64,000 nucleotides of DNA from Kordiimonas sediminis (lineage in GTDB: Bacteria > Pseudomonadota > Alphaproteobacteria > Sphingomonadales > Kordiimonadaceae), in assembly GCF_014656395.1 (NCBI RefSeq), contig NZ_BNCI01000001.1:861893-925892 (forward strand). The letters are read 5' to 3'. How positions within the stretch are numbered: position 1 is the first letter of the stretch; each line of letters opens with the position of its first letter. The notes beneath the pieces are model-generated. The model was not told the origin of the DNA. It was given only the letters and a program-made list of their open reading frames with translations, and did no database searches. A program made the translations under genes and the position numbers. Shown piece by piece: positions 8,513-16,783 of this stretch.

Positions 8513-10141
8513 TTATCGTGTGCCGCCACGCCGCCATAGTCGGATCGTATTATCCATTAATGTATCAGCCTGACTGGTGTCATTTCGCCAGCTATGGGAG
8601 AATTCAGGGTCGTCACTTGCCGGACGTCTGGTTTTATCCAGATAATCCAGTCGCACTCTGACGGGACAGCCCACCCCTTCGCCCGCGACAATACATTCAC
8701 GGTTTTGCAGAGATGGCAGTGCCGACAGGAAGCTTTTAGAGCCTTCAGGCATCGCGGCTTCCACATAGCGGCGGTCCCGTTCGTTATTCATGCGCATCGA
8801 CAGGATGGTGCCGCACTGGGACAGAACGGCTTCTGATAAATCTGAGGGCCGCTGGGATACCAGTCCCAGTGAAACACCGTATTTTCGACCTTCTTTTGCA
8901 ATACGTTCCAGATTTTTTCTGGCAGCGTGGATTTTCATTTCCGAGCTGACATGAGGCACATATCTGTGCGCTTCCTCACAGATCAGAAGAACCGGTGTAG
9001 CCCCGGTGTTTTTGTGGCTCCAAAGCGAGAAGTCGAAGATTATGCGCGATACAAGAGACACCACCACGTCAACAATCTCGGTTGGTACACCAGACAGGTC
9101 AAGGGTGGTCACAGGTCGGCCGTCCACTGGAAAACGCAAAAGCTTGGACATGAGTGTGTGCATGCTGTCCTGCACCAATAACCCGGAAAACATAAAGGAA
9201 AAGCGTAAGTCGTTCCGCAGTTCCTCCGTGCGGGCAATAAGCCGCAGAAACGGTTTAACGCTTTCGGCTTTATTGAGCTTGCCCATCTCGTCATCAAAAA
9301 GGGCAAGCAGGTCGGACAATTTATAAGGGACCGGTGTATCAACGGTAATTTTGCCCACACCAATCTTCATGTTGGACCGTTTTCGTGCTTCTAAAAGGCT
9401 GCGTCGCAGAATATCAACGTCTTCTTCCCGGCCTTCTGTATTGTGACCAACGAACATCTCTATATGCTCTTCAAAATTCATCAGCCAGTATGGCAGCGCC
9501 AGATTTTCTGTTGATAAGTGAATGCCGTTGGTGGAGAAGGCTTGTTCATATTCATTGTGGGGATCCAGGATCACCACATGGGCGGCAGGGTATAACTCGA
9601 CAATCCGGTGGACAGTCAGTGCCAAGGTGCTGGATTTACCGGTACCAGTACTTCCCAGAATGGCAAAGTGCTTGGATAAAAGCGCTTCGGCGGTCAGGCC
9701 CGCAACCGTCGTATGGGTAGGGGCGATGGTGCCAATTTTAATTGTCTCGTCAGATACAGGGGCATAGATGGTCGCCAGGTCTGTTTCGTCGGCTGACAAA
9801 ACGGTTGCGCCGGGCATCGGATATATCTGCACACCCCGGCTGAATGTTTCGTCATGCAACTCCCCCAGGAAGTCAATTTCCAGAAGGATCGCGCCTGTAT
9901 CATGGGGCAGGACATTATTGATCAGGCCGTAAACAAGTCTGCCTTCGACCAAAACTTTGACAGTTGAGCCAATCCGACATTTCGAGGAAAGCGTATCATC
10001 TGCCAGATTTTCCTGGCTGACATAAGCGGTCAGACCCGACGCTGATACCTGATAAACAGTTGCGATAGCGTGTCCCTGCGATACCGGGGCCGAAGCCACA
10101 GGTGCCGTCTGGCTCCCGAACGTCTCATATGGATTTGTCAC
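8513..10141 (-). CDS. HerA-like (DUF87) hexameric ATPase
   Basis: A 542-residue FtsK/HerA-superfamily ATPase. The first 110 or so residues resemble the HAS-barrel that precedes HerA motors (GHAIATVYQVSASGLTAYV). Walker A is GSTGTGKSS at 163-171 and Walker B is VLLICEEAHR at 384-393, followed by a GRKYGVSLGLVSQRPSDL sensor-like stretch. HerA proteins are ring-shaped DNA translocases that usually pair with the NurA nuclease in archaea, or with various effectors in bacterial phage-defence loci. Here the partner 12 bases downstream is not NurA-like. Role in this organism unknown. Confidence 0.88.
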   Translation of the reverse strand: MTNPYETFGSQTAPVASAPVSQGHAIATVYQVSASGLTAYVSQENLADDTLSSKCRIGSTVKVLVEGRLVYGLINNVLPHDTGAILLEIDFLGELHDETFSRGVQIYPMPGATVLSADETDLATIYAPVSDETIKIGTIAPTHTTVAGLTAEALLSKHFAILGSTGTGKSSTLALTVHRIVELYPAAHVVILDPHNEYEQAFSTNGIHLSTENLALPYWLMNFEEHIEMFVGHNTEGREEDVDILRRSLLEARKRSNMKIGVGKITVDTPVPYKLSDLLALFDDEMGKLNKAESVKPFLRLIARTEELRNDLRFSFMFSGLLVQDSMHTLMSKLLRFPVDGRPVTTLDLSGVPTEIVDVVVSLVSRIIFDFSLWSHKNTGATPVLLICEEAHRYVPHVSSEMKIHAARKNLERIAKEGRKYGVSLGLVSQRPSDLSEAVLSQCGTILSMRMNNERDRRYVEAAMPEGSKSFLSALPSLQNRECIVAGEGVGCPVRVRLDYLDKTRRPASDDPEFSHSWRNDTSQADTLMDNTIRLWRRGGTR

Positions 10142-10283
10142 TGTACCCTCTTTTATGTTGTTTCAGGCGCCCCGGTGCTTGTATAGGCTGAAGTTGCTGT
10201 GGTTCTAATATAGTAACTCAGAGCCAAAATAGCTTATTAAATTTTATCTGGCGTGTCGATTACCATTACCTGGGTTATACAAA

Positions 10284-11513
10284 GTGAAAATTAAACAAAC
10301 CTTTAAAGGCGATGGTCTTTTTCTGATGTTCGGTTTCATGCTGGCCATGTCGTCAAGCGTTGGGCAAACCTATTTTCTTGGGGTTTACAAACCAGCCATC
10401 CAGCAAAACTACAGCCTGTCTGAAACAGATTTTGGGTTTATGTATTTTGGGCTGACCCTTGCGGGCGCGGTCATATTAAACCGGATTGGGCACCTGATCG
10501 ACACAGTGCCCCTGCAGAAATATACGCTGTCTCTGTGTGCACTGATGGTGACTGCCTGCCTGTTTGTGGCAGTGTCGCCGGGTATTATTATACTGTTTTT
10601 CGCGCTGTTGATGACCCGTCTTGTAGGGCAGGGCCTTATGACCCATGCTGCGATGACGTCCATGTCCCGCTACTTCACCCGTCGCCGCGGCCTTGCGGTC
10701 TCTTTTGCCTCGCTCGGCATGCCTGTGGGGCAATCCTTGTTACCGCCGCTTGCTGTGTTTCTGATGGTATCGTTCAGCTGGCAGGCCAGTTGGGCGCTGA
10801 TTGCACTCTTGTATGCGTGTGTGCTGGCGCCGGTGACACTGTTTTTCCTGCGCGGGCACACACAGCGCCATGCAGCCTGGCTTGCCGCACAGCAAGACGA
10901 AGAAGCCGCGAACACGAGTGGGTTCGTGACAAAACATCTAAAGCGCCGCGACGTGCTGCGGGATAAACGTCTGCCGCTGCTGTTCACTGTCACCCTTGCA
11001 TGTCCGTTCTGGATCACGGCGATTTTTTTCTTCGCACAGAATATGGCAGAAATGAAAGGCTGGACGTTACAGGTCTTCACCGGACTATATTGGATGAATG
11101 CCCTTGGCGCCATGACGGTTCCCCTGATCGGGGGTATGATCGTTGACCGGGTTGGGGGGCTGGCTGCGGCTGCTCTCTATCCGCCGTTGTTGGCAATCAG
11201 TATCTGTTTTCTGATTTTTGGCGATACTATGCTCGCGGTCGGGGTGGGGCTAGCGTTTTTAGGTGTTGCAGGCGGGTTATCGATCCCCGTCAATACAACA
11301 ATCTGGGCGGAACTGTACGGCACGCGGCACCTGGGTGAAATCAAATCCCTCAGTACCTCTGTGATGGTTTTTTCGACCGCACTTGCCCCGTATGTTTTGG
11401 GCATGCTTCTTGATGCGGGGATAAGGCTCGAGACCATCCTTATGGGAGGGGTAGTACATGGTATGGTAGCAACAGTGATTGCCTTTTTCATGCCGAGGTT
11501 TGCAAAGGCCTGA
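10284..11513 (+). CDS. Major facilitator superfamily transporter
   Basis: A 409-residue, 12-helix MFS carrier with a GTG start. The TM2-TM3 loop has the degenerate MFS signature NRIGHLIDTVPLQK, and the long central loop (about 195-225, RGHTQRHAAWLAAQQDEE) separates two six-helix halves. It resembles oxalate/formate-antiporter-type or monocarboxylate-like carriers in layout, but I cannot name the substrate. It stands alone, divergent from the HerA-like gene, with 142 bases between them. Confidence 0.87.
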   Translation: MKIKQTFKGDGLFLMFGFMLAMSSSVGQTYFLGVYKPAIQQNYSLSETDFGFMYFGLTLAGAVILNRIGHLIDTVPLQKYTLSLCALMVTACLFVAVSPGIIILFFALLMTRLVGQGLMTHAAMTSMSRYFTRRRGLAVSFASLGMPVGQSLLPPLAVFLMVSFSWQASWALIALLYACVLAPVTLFFLRGHTQRHAAWLAAQQDEEAANTSGFVTKHLKRRDVLRDKRLPLLFTVTLACPFWITAIFFFAQNMAEMKGWTLQVFTGLYWMNALGAMTVPLIGGMIVDRVGGLAAAALYPPLLAISICFLIFGDTMLAVGVGLAFLGVAGGLSIPVNTTIWAELYGTRHLGEIKSLSTSVMVFSTALAPYVLGMLLDAGIRLETILMGGVVHGMVATVIAFFMPRFAKA

Positions 11514-11649
11514 CACCTAGTATCGGGTATAGTTGATAAAGTCGCAGAAATGCTGTGCTTAGCAGCCATACTAACCTTGAAATATGGTGCGAATAGCAGT
11601 ACACGAAACCGTTATTTTTAAAAACTTGACCGTTATAAGGTGATTTGTC

Positions 11650-12645
11650 GTGCCATTTCGTAATTCCCGCCTGTTTGCTTTGATGTTGTTGTCTTCTGCC
11701 GCTTTGCCGTCTGCTGCCGTGCAGGCCGATGTACCGGCCGGAATAGAAGACTTGTTGAAAACCGCCGCAGCGAATGATGACAAGGCTACCTTTGAATCAA
11801 TTCTTCTGACCGCATTTGTAACCTGGCCTGACGATCGTGTTACACTTCTGGAAACAGCCGAAGCAATCCGGGCGGAGTGGATGGCACCAGAAGAGGTGAC
11901 TGAGCTGAAGCAGGCACGCTTTGATAAGGCAGAGGCAGAGCGCAAGTCGCGTGCCCGGGGTCTTGCCTATTATTTTGATCCCGCACTGTGGAACGGACAG
12001 GTTGAACTGGGTGCGGGTCAGGCGTCCGGTGATAGCGACGAACAATATCTTACCGGCGGCATGACCTTTAACCGCAGCTTTGGCCCGGCGTGGGAACATG
12101 AGTTTGATTTTGATATCAACTATAAGCGCAGCAGCGGCAAAACCACGGAAGAGCGTTTCATTGCTGATTACCGACTGCTGTGGAAGCCGTGGGAGCATCT
12201 GTATCTGGTGAATTTCGTTGAATTCGAACGCAACCAGCCGGGCGGCTATGACATGCGTATCGTCGAAACAGTGGGTCTTGGTTACCGTGTGTTGGATACC
12301 GACAAGCATCAGCTGAGCTTTGAAGCAGGCCCAGGTGTACGGTACAATAACGAAGTGATGGATCCGGATCGCGGCTTGCTTGGTCTGACAGATACAGAAT
12401 TTATGGGGCGTTTGTCTGCCAATTATCGCTACCAGATTAACGAGACGATGAGCTTCCGTGACCGCACGAATATTGTTTTTGGAGGGTCTTCCACGACACT
12501 TGAAAATCTGTTTGAATATTCTGCGCGTCTGAACTCTCGCTTGGCGGCACGTTTGTCCTTTGAATACCGCTATGATAGCAATCCGCCTGCAGGCACTGCG
12601 AAAAGCGATACCTTGTCCCGGGCGACGATCGTATACGACTTCTAA
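11650..12645 (+). CDS. DUF481/YdiY-like outer-membrane beta-barrel protein
   Basis: A 331-residue exported protein with a GTG start. The signal peptide ends near SAAVQA (about residue 26). A helical, acidic segment follows (27-105), and then a repetitive beta-strand region in which aromatic residues alternate, ending in the outer-membrane-type C-terminal Phe (ATIVYDF). The pattern fits the DUF481 family of putative salt-stress-induced outer-membrane proteins. Function unknown. It is monocistronic and convergent with yjbQ. Confidence 0.75.
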   Translation: MPFRNSRLFALMLLSSAALPSAAVQADVPAGIEDLLKTAAANDDKATFESILLTAFVTWPDDRVTLLETAEAIRAEWMAPEEVTELKQARFDKAEAERKSRARGLAYYFDPALWNGQVELGAGQASGDSDEQYLTGGMTFNRSFGPAWEHEFDFDINYKRSSGKTTEERFIADYRLLWKPWEHLYLVNFVEFERNQPGGYDMRIVETVGLGYRVLDTDKHQLSFEAGPGVRYNNEVMDPDRGLLGLTDTEFMGRLSANYRYQINETMSFRDRTNIVFGGSSTTLENLFEYSARLNSRLAARLSFEYRYDSNPPAGTAKSDTLSRATIVYDF

Positions 12646-12699
12646 AGACGGTTTGCCTGACCCTTAAGAAGGCAGCGGAACATTTGTACGCGTCGGGTT

Positions 12700-13119
12700 C
12701 TAGTCTCCCAAAAGGTGGACCAGAACCCGGCGCGTATGTGTTTGGGCTCTATGTTCAAAAATATAGATTCCCTGCCAGACCCCCAAAGCGGCTCGACCGT
12801 TTTGCACCGGAATGGATAGGGATACATCGGTCAGGGCAGATTTGATGTGGGCGGGCATGTCGTCCGGCCCTTCTGCCGTGTGCCGGTACAGGGTTGGGTC
12901 CGCAGGGGCCAGACGGGCAACGGCTTGTGTTAAGTCTGTTTGTACGTCCGGGTCTGCATTTTCCTGAATGGTCAGGGACGCACTGGTATGCTGGATGAAA
13001 AGTGTCAGTAAACCTGTTTGCATACCGCTTGCACGGCAGGCAGCCTGAACCTTGTCTGTAATTTCATACAGTCCCGGCCCAGACGTTTTCTGCGAAATTG
13101 TTTCCTGATAATGATACAT
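12700..13119 (-). CDS. YjbQ/UPF0047 family protein
   Basis: A 139-residue member of the YjbQ family, recognised by FIQHTSASLTIQENADPDV and the C-terminal GVWQGIYIFEHRAQ with conserved His and Glu. Family members have been reported to have weak thiamine-phosphate synthase activity, but the physiological role is unsettled. The length is typical. It begins 4 bases after the Hsp20 gene ends, so it is probably cotranscribed with it. Confidence 0.9.
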   Translation of the reverse strand: MYHYQETISQKTSGPGLYEITDKVQAACRASGMQTGLLTLFIQHTSASLTIQENADPDVQTDLTQAVARLAPADPTLYRHTAEGPDDMPAHIKSALTDVSLSIPVQNGRAALGVWQGIYIFEHRAQTHTRRVLVHLLGD

Positions 13120-13123
13120 AACG

Positions 13124-13531
13124 TTACCGAATGGTAATAACCTTACGGTGTTCTTCTGGCTTGGGCTTTTTGACGTCCAGATTTAACAGGCCGTTTTCCA
13201 GATAGGCGTCCACCACTTCCATATTGTCAGCCAGAACAAATTTACGCAGGAACTGACGGGCAGCAATGCCGCGGTGCAGATACTCCCGCTCTTTATCTTG
13301 CGCAGGAACCTTGCCCTTGACCGAAAGCTGGTTGCCTTCATGAATGACTTCGAGGTCGTCTGTTGTAAAGCCGGCCACTGCCAGACTGATGCGAATGACG
13401 TCGGTCCCGACATGTTCGATGTTATAAGGAGGGTATCCTTCAGACGCGCCTTTGCCAACACTGTCAAGGATGCTGGCCAGTTCATCAAACCCTAGTAGCA
13501 GCGGGTTGTTAAAGTGTGTTTGTCGGGTCAT
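13124..13531 (-). CDS. Small heat-shock protein (Hsp20/IbpA type)
   Basis: A 135-residue ATP-independent chaperone that holds unfolding proteins. The alpha-crystallin domain spans about residues 35-125 (YNIEHVGTDVIRISLAVAGF, then FVLADNMEVVDAYLENGLL), followed by a short tail ending VITIR, which carries the I-x-I anchor motif. The N-terminus (NPLLLGFDELASIL) is the class A IbpA form. The 140-base leader upstream has strong hairpins and a candidate promoter. Confidence 0.93.
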   Translation of the reverse strand: MTRQTHFNNPLLLGFDELASILDSVGKGASEGYPPYNIEHVGTDVIRISLAVAGFTTDDLEVIHEGNQLSVKGKVPAQDKEREYLHRGIAARQFLRKFVLADNMEVVDAYLENGLLNLDVKKPKPEEHRKVITIR

Positions 13532-13553
13532 GTTTCATCATTCCATTGGACAA

Positions 13554-13604
13554 GTGCCCTGACCAGGGCACGCGCAGCCCGGTATGGCCATGTAAAAGGG
13601 CTGC
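13554..13604 (-). promoter_or_regulatory. Paired hairpins in the Hsp20 mRNA leader
   Basis: Two stem-loops lie just upstream of the Hsp20 start on the coding (minus) strand. One is an 18-base palindrome at 13554-13571 (GTGCCCTG/CAGGGCAC). The other has 7-base arms GCAGCCC at 13574-13580 and GGGCTGC at 13598-13604. Alphaproteobacterial small heat-shock genes often carry ROSE-type RNA thermometers in this position. I do not see the canonical U(U/C)GCU motif clearly, so the thermometer role is inference. Confidence 0.4.
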
Positions 13605-13639
13605 ACTGACCAGATCAAGCGCAGCCCGGTATGGAATGT
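13560..13639. repeat. Imperfect tandem repeat, period 47, in the Hsp20 leader
   Basis: The block TGACCAG-N5-GCGCAGCCCGGTATGG occurs at 13560-13587 and again at 13607-13634. It is exact outside the 5-base variable spacer, and both occurrences are followed by a similar ATGTA. The offset is 47 bases. It probably arose by local duplication of one leader hairpin arm. Confidence 0.75.
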
Positions 13640-13668
13640 ATTTTTTCCTGCTTAACCGTTCGTGTCAA
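13640..13668 (-). promoter_or_regulatory. Candidate promoter for hsp20-yjbQ
   Basis: On the minus strand TTGACA (13663-13668) is followed after 17 bases by AAAAAT (13640-13645). This is a perfect -35 with a weak -10 and sits 4 bases after the stop of the upstream TPR-SPOR gene. Transcription from here would give a leader of about 100 bases containing the hairpins described above. Confidence 0.4.
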
Positions 13669-13672
13669 ACAC

Positions 13673-14974
13673 TTACTGGTCTGGCAGTTTGCCTTCTTTT
13701 GGCTCTGGTGGACGAATCCAGCATTCTGTGCCGCGTTCTTTCAGTTCCCGACAGATCGCACGGGCTTCGGCCAGTGTTTTCAGGGGGCCTGCATTCAGAC
13801 GGTAATAAAATCCGCTTGGGCCATTATCCCGAGAGCCAAAATCAACCTCAGACCTTCTGGGTGGAATGCCTTCCAGAATATCTTCGTTCGCCCGGTACAG
13901 GATAGTCCAGCCGCGCATCAGATTTTCAATCGTGCGATATGCACCAATTTGCAGTGCCCAGCCTTCCGGTTCAACAAGCGGCGGAATTTCTGTCAGTTCG
14001 TAGGGTTCTTCTTCTGGTTCCGGCTCCGGCTCTGGTTCTGGCTCGGGCTCAGGTTCCGCCAGAAGGCGTTCTGCTGCCGCTTTGCGCGTATCAGAATCAG
14101 TGAGTTCCAGATTGGCAGCCTCTTCCCGTGTCCATTCCGGCTCGACAGATCCGGTGACCAAAGCCTGCATCCGGTCAGACGCTGGTAAAGACATCAGTGT
14201 GCGGTAGAATGTGAAGGTTTCTTCCACAGATACCATGTCCAGATCAAGCCGTGCCATACGGTAGGCTTCGTCTTCGCGGCCTGCCATAAGGTATGCCAGT
14301 GCAAGGTTTTGGCGGTCACGCGGTCCGGCGCCGCCAGATGTAATAATATCTTCAAATATTGTGATGGCTTCGTCTGTGTTACCAAGGGATGCCAGCACCA
14401 GCGCTTTATTCGAGCGGCTTTGTGCGTCGCCCAGGCCATCAAAGGCACTAAGAGCATCTTCCCCGCGGCCAAGTGCGGCGAGGGCAATACCACGACCGGC
14501 ACGGGGTTTAGTGTCATCTGCCATACGGTTACTGGCTTCACCAAATGCAGCCAGAGCTTCATCAAACCGACCAAGAGCAAGCCATGATTTTCCAAGGTGG
14601 TACCAGGCTTCGCCAGGATATTCGCGCTGTTCAACAATCCGGGACAGAATTTCAGCCGCTTCGCGATGATTACCCATAGCAACCAAACTACGTGCCAGCT
14701 TCATTCTTGGTTCGGTACGGTCACCAAGGCCGGTGGCAAGATGGCGGTAAATTGGAATGGCGGCCGAGTGATTTTCTTCTTCTACCAGTTTATCGGCAAT
14801 AGACATCATGCTGGACGAATCTTGCGCGTCTGCCTGCGAACGTGCGGCCGCAATGTTTGGATTGCTTTGTGCTGGTACACCGAAAACGGAGGAGCAAGCG
14901 CTAAGCGCAAGAACACTGACCCCCATCAGATAATGTTTAAAACCCATCGTTTTCATAATTTGTTGCCCGATCAT
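13673..14974 (-). CDS. TPR and SPOR domain lipoprotein
   Basis: A 433-residue envelope protein. The signal peptide ends in a lipobox (LALSAC), with Cys at about residue 27. Tetratricopeptide repeats fill roughly 50-260 in TadD-like style. A Glu-Pro repeat linker (EPEPEPEP, about 308-325) leads to a SPOR domain (about 340-425, WALQIGAYRTIENLMRGW to YRLNAGPLKTLAEAR). SPOR domains bind denuded septal peptidoglycan, so a role at the division site is likely. Met 7 or 10 could be the true start; no ribosome site decides it. Confidence 0.85.
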   Translation of the reverse strand: MIGQQIMKTMGFKHYLMGVSVLALSACSSVFGVPAQSNPNIAAARSQADAQDSSSMMSIADKLVEEENHSAAIPIYRHLATGLGDRTEPRMKLARSLVAMGNHREAAEILSRIVEQREYPGEAWYHLGKSWLALGRFDEALAAFGEASNRMADDTKPRAGRGIALAALGRGEDALSAFDGLGDAQSRSNKALVLASLGNTDEAITIFEDIITSGGAGPRDRQNLALAYLMAGREDEAYRMARLDLDMVSVEETFTFYRTLMSLPASDRMQALVTGSVEPEWTREEAANLELTDSDTRKAAAERLLAEPEPEPEPEPEPEPEEEPYELTEIPPLVEPEGWALQIGAYRTIENLMRGWTILYRANEDILEGIPPRRSEVDFGSRDNGPSGFYYRLNAGPLKTLAEARAICRELKERGTECWIRPPEPKEGKLPDQ

Positions 14975-15296
14975 TATGTTGGAACCACCATAGTTTAGTT
15001 TGCCAAATGGTTAACCGTTATCAAAGCTAAATCTTAACGGTGAACATATTATTAAGCGTTTGATACAATTTGCAGCATGTTTTGACACAAATATAACCCT
15101 AAAACAGACCAGAATGCAAAACCCTTGATTGTAAGATGTCTTGGATTTTGTCGTCTAAAAGCCAGTATTGTACTAATGCTGTTTGGGTGTGGTCAGCAAC
15201 ATTTAACGAAAAAAGGCAGAACATATGTCCTGCCTTTGACGGTGTGTTGCGTAGGATATTGGTCCAGACCTGTTTAACGGTTCGGGGAAAGCTCCC
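14975..15296. other. Intergenic region with an inverted repeat and a terminator
   Basis: No gene is seen. An inverted repeat ACCGTTA/TAACGGT at 15014-15041 (14-base spacer) lies about 40 bases upstream of the SPOR lipoprotein start and could be an operator. A strong minus-strand terminator for the small ParA-linked gene lies at 15209-15237. Confidence 0.5.
15209..15237 (-). terminator. Intrinsic terminator of the ParA unit
   Basis: Perfect 8-base stem AAAGGCAG/CTGCCTTT. Read leftward it ends in a run of six T, so it closes the parA-small protein transcript. Confidence 0.8.
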
Positions 15297-15731
15297 TTAC
15301 GGCTTTAACAGGTCTTCAACAGCCTTCTGCATCAGGGCTTGCTGCGAAGTGCCCTTTTTCTCTGCGAGTTGAAGCAGCTCATTGTGCGTTTTAATTTCAA
15401 GACGCAGCGTCTTTTTGACACGACCATGATACAGCGTGGGTACCGCTTTTTGCTCTGTTTTGATAACAGGCTTCTTCTCTTCTGCCGGTGCTTTCATATT
15501 AAAGAAAGATGCTTCGGACAGATTTGCCTCTGATTTATTGCGGGCATAGTCCGTAAAACTGGCAATGTTCGCAAAAGAGTTTGAAGAAGAAAGACCGGAC
15601 GCTTTTTTCGTGTCGTTCTTGTCGATATTGTCTTGCGGCAATAAGGATTTGCCGAACCCTGAACTGGGCGCGCTTGGGCGTGCTGTGCCCTTCCGGGCGA
15701 TTAGGGATGATGTTAGTGATGCCATAGCCAT
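15297..15731 (-). CDS. Small ParA-linked protein with ribbon-helix-helix-like C-terminus
   Basis: A 144-residue protein of unknown function. Residues 1-90 are Ser/Ala/Lys-rich and probably disordered, with SLIARKGTARPS near the start. The last 50 residues (VKKTLRLEIKTHNELLQLAE, then GTSQQALMQKAVEDLL) read like a short strand followed by two helices, as in ribbon-helix-helix or small partition-partner proteins. It starts 36 bases after the ParA stop and ends before a strong terminator, so it is the second gene of a two-gene operon and may be the ParA partner. Residue 3 is an alternative start. Confidence 0.7.
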   Translation of the reverse strand: MAMASLTSSLIARKGTARPSAPSSGFGKSLLPQDNIDKNDTKKASGLSSSNSFANIASFTDYARNKSEANLSEASFFNMKAPAEEKKPVIKTEQKAVPTLYHGRVKKTLRLEIKTHNELLQLAEKKGTSQQALMQKAVEDLLKP

Positions 15732-15767
15732 TGTATTAATCCTACGTCTAAAACTTAAAACAAGGTC

Positions 15768-16484
15768 TTACGGTACAAAACGGACCGGAGCAGGTCTGTC
15801 TGTCATGCGGCGACCAAAGTTAACCCGTTGTGGTGCGGACGTCTTGAAAGACGTCTTCACAGGAAGACGTTTGATGCGATCTTCCATATAATCCCACAGT
15901 TTCTCGATTTCTGCTGCGGACTTTCCACCTGGGTTTGCTTCCATAACCGTGCGGCCATCAATCATGCTGGATGCGAAATCCTGACGATTGTGAACCAGTA
16001 CCGGTGCGACCGTGCCATGCTGTGACAGGGCAATAGCTGCCTCGCCAGTCAGCTTGGAGCGAGCTGTACCACCATTTACGATAAAGACGAGTGGCTTGCC
16101 TGCCCGCTCGACCAAATCAACTGTTGCGCCTGCTGCGCGCAAATCATGCGGGCTTGGGCGTGTTGGAATAACAACCAAATCAGATTTGGCCACTACTGCC
16201 TGAATATTCCGTGTGATTGCAGGGGGTGTATCAATGATCACCAGCTTGAAGTTTTGCTCCCGCAGTTTTTGAAGGTCTTCATCAAGATTGACCACACTGG
16301 TTTGAGCAAATGCCGGCTCTTCATTTTCACGAGAGTTCCACCAGGCGGCCAAGCTACCCTGTGGGTCTGTATCGATTAGGGCCACTGGTCCCGCACCCGC
16401 ACGCACTGCCTGTACTGCAAGATGACCGGAAATAGTGGTTTTACCTGATCCCCCTTTTTGGGAGCTGATTGCGATTACACGCAT
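15768..16484 (-). CDS. Orphan ParA-family ATPase
   Basis: A 238-residue MinD/ParA ATPase with the deviant Walker A KGGSGKTT at 10-17, the A' box DTDPQGSLAAW near 40 and Walker B VIIDTPPA near 77. I start it at 16484 because GGAGAAG lies just before that ATG. The protein lacks an N-terminal DNA-binding domain (type Ib-like). There is no ParB and no parS-like array nearby, so it is not the chromosomal segregation ParA. Orphan ParAs of this kind position cargo such as chemoreceptors or pili, but no cargo is evident. Confidence 0.9.
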   Translation of the reverse strand: MRVIAISSQKGGSGKTTISGHLAVQAVRAGAGPVALIDTDPQGSLAAWWNSRENEEPAFAQTSVVNLDEDLQKLREQNFKLVIIDTPPAITRNIQAVVAKSDLVVIPTRPSPHDLRAAGATVDLVERAGKPLVFIVNGGTARSKLTGEAAIALSQHGTVAPVLVHNRQDFASSMIDGRTVMEANPGGKSAAEIEKLWDYMEDRIKRLPVKTSFKTSAPQRVNFGRRMTDRPAPVRFVP

Positions 16485-16783
16485 TGTTCTTCTCCATCTA
16501 CCAAAAACCTGGCGTCTATGTTCACTATCCACCATGAAGTAGAGGGGTGAAAATAGCCTTAATGAATAGATAAAATTGAGAGCAACACCTTTTGCCGACC
16601 GTTTAGCACCTCTTTTATGGCTATTTTTACACTAACTGACTAGGCGAAGATATGTCGAAATACCATCAGACGGTAAATATCATCGATATTGAAAATATGT
16701 ATTTAATAACAGTCACTTATTGAAATATTAGAAAGATAAATTGTGTAATTCTTTGAGGAAGAATCTGTTTCACTGGTCATAGA
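16485..16783. other. AT-rich divergent promoter region
   Basis: An AT-rich stretch of about 300 bases separates divergent parA and the TPR/oxygenase gene. It must hold both promoters. I see no strong hairpin or repeat in it. Confidence 0.4.

Noticed and set aside
8513..10141. HerA-NurA DNA end-resection pair
   Set aside because: The adjacent protein shows no NurA-like nuclease motif, so only the ATPase half is supported.
15768..16484. Chromosomal ParA of the parAB-parS system
   Set aside because: No ParB gene or parS sites nearby, and the expected gidB/parB neighbourhood is absent.
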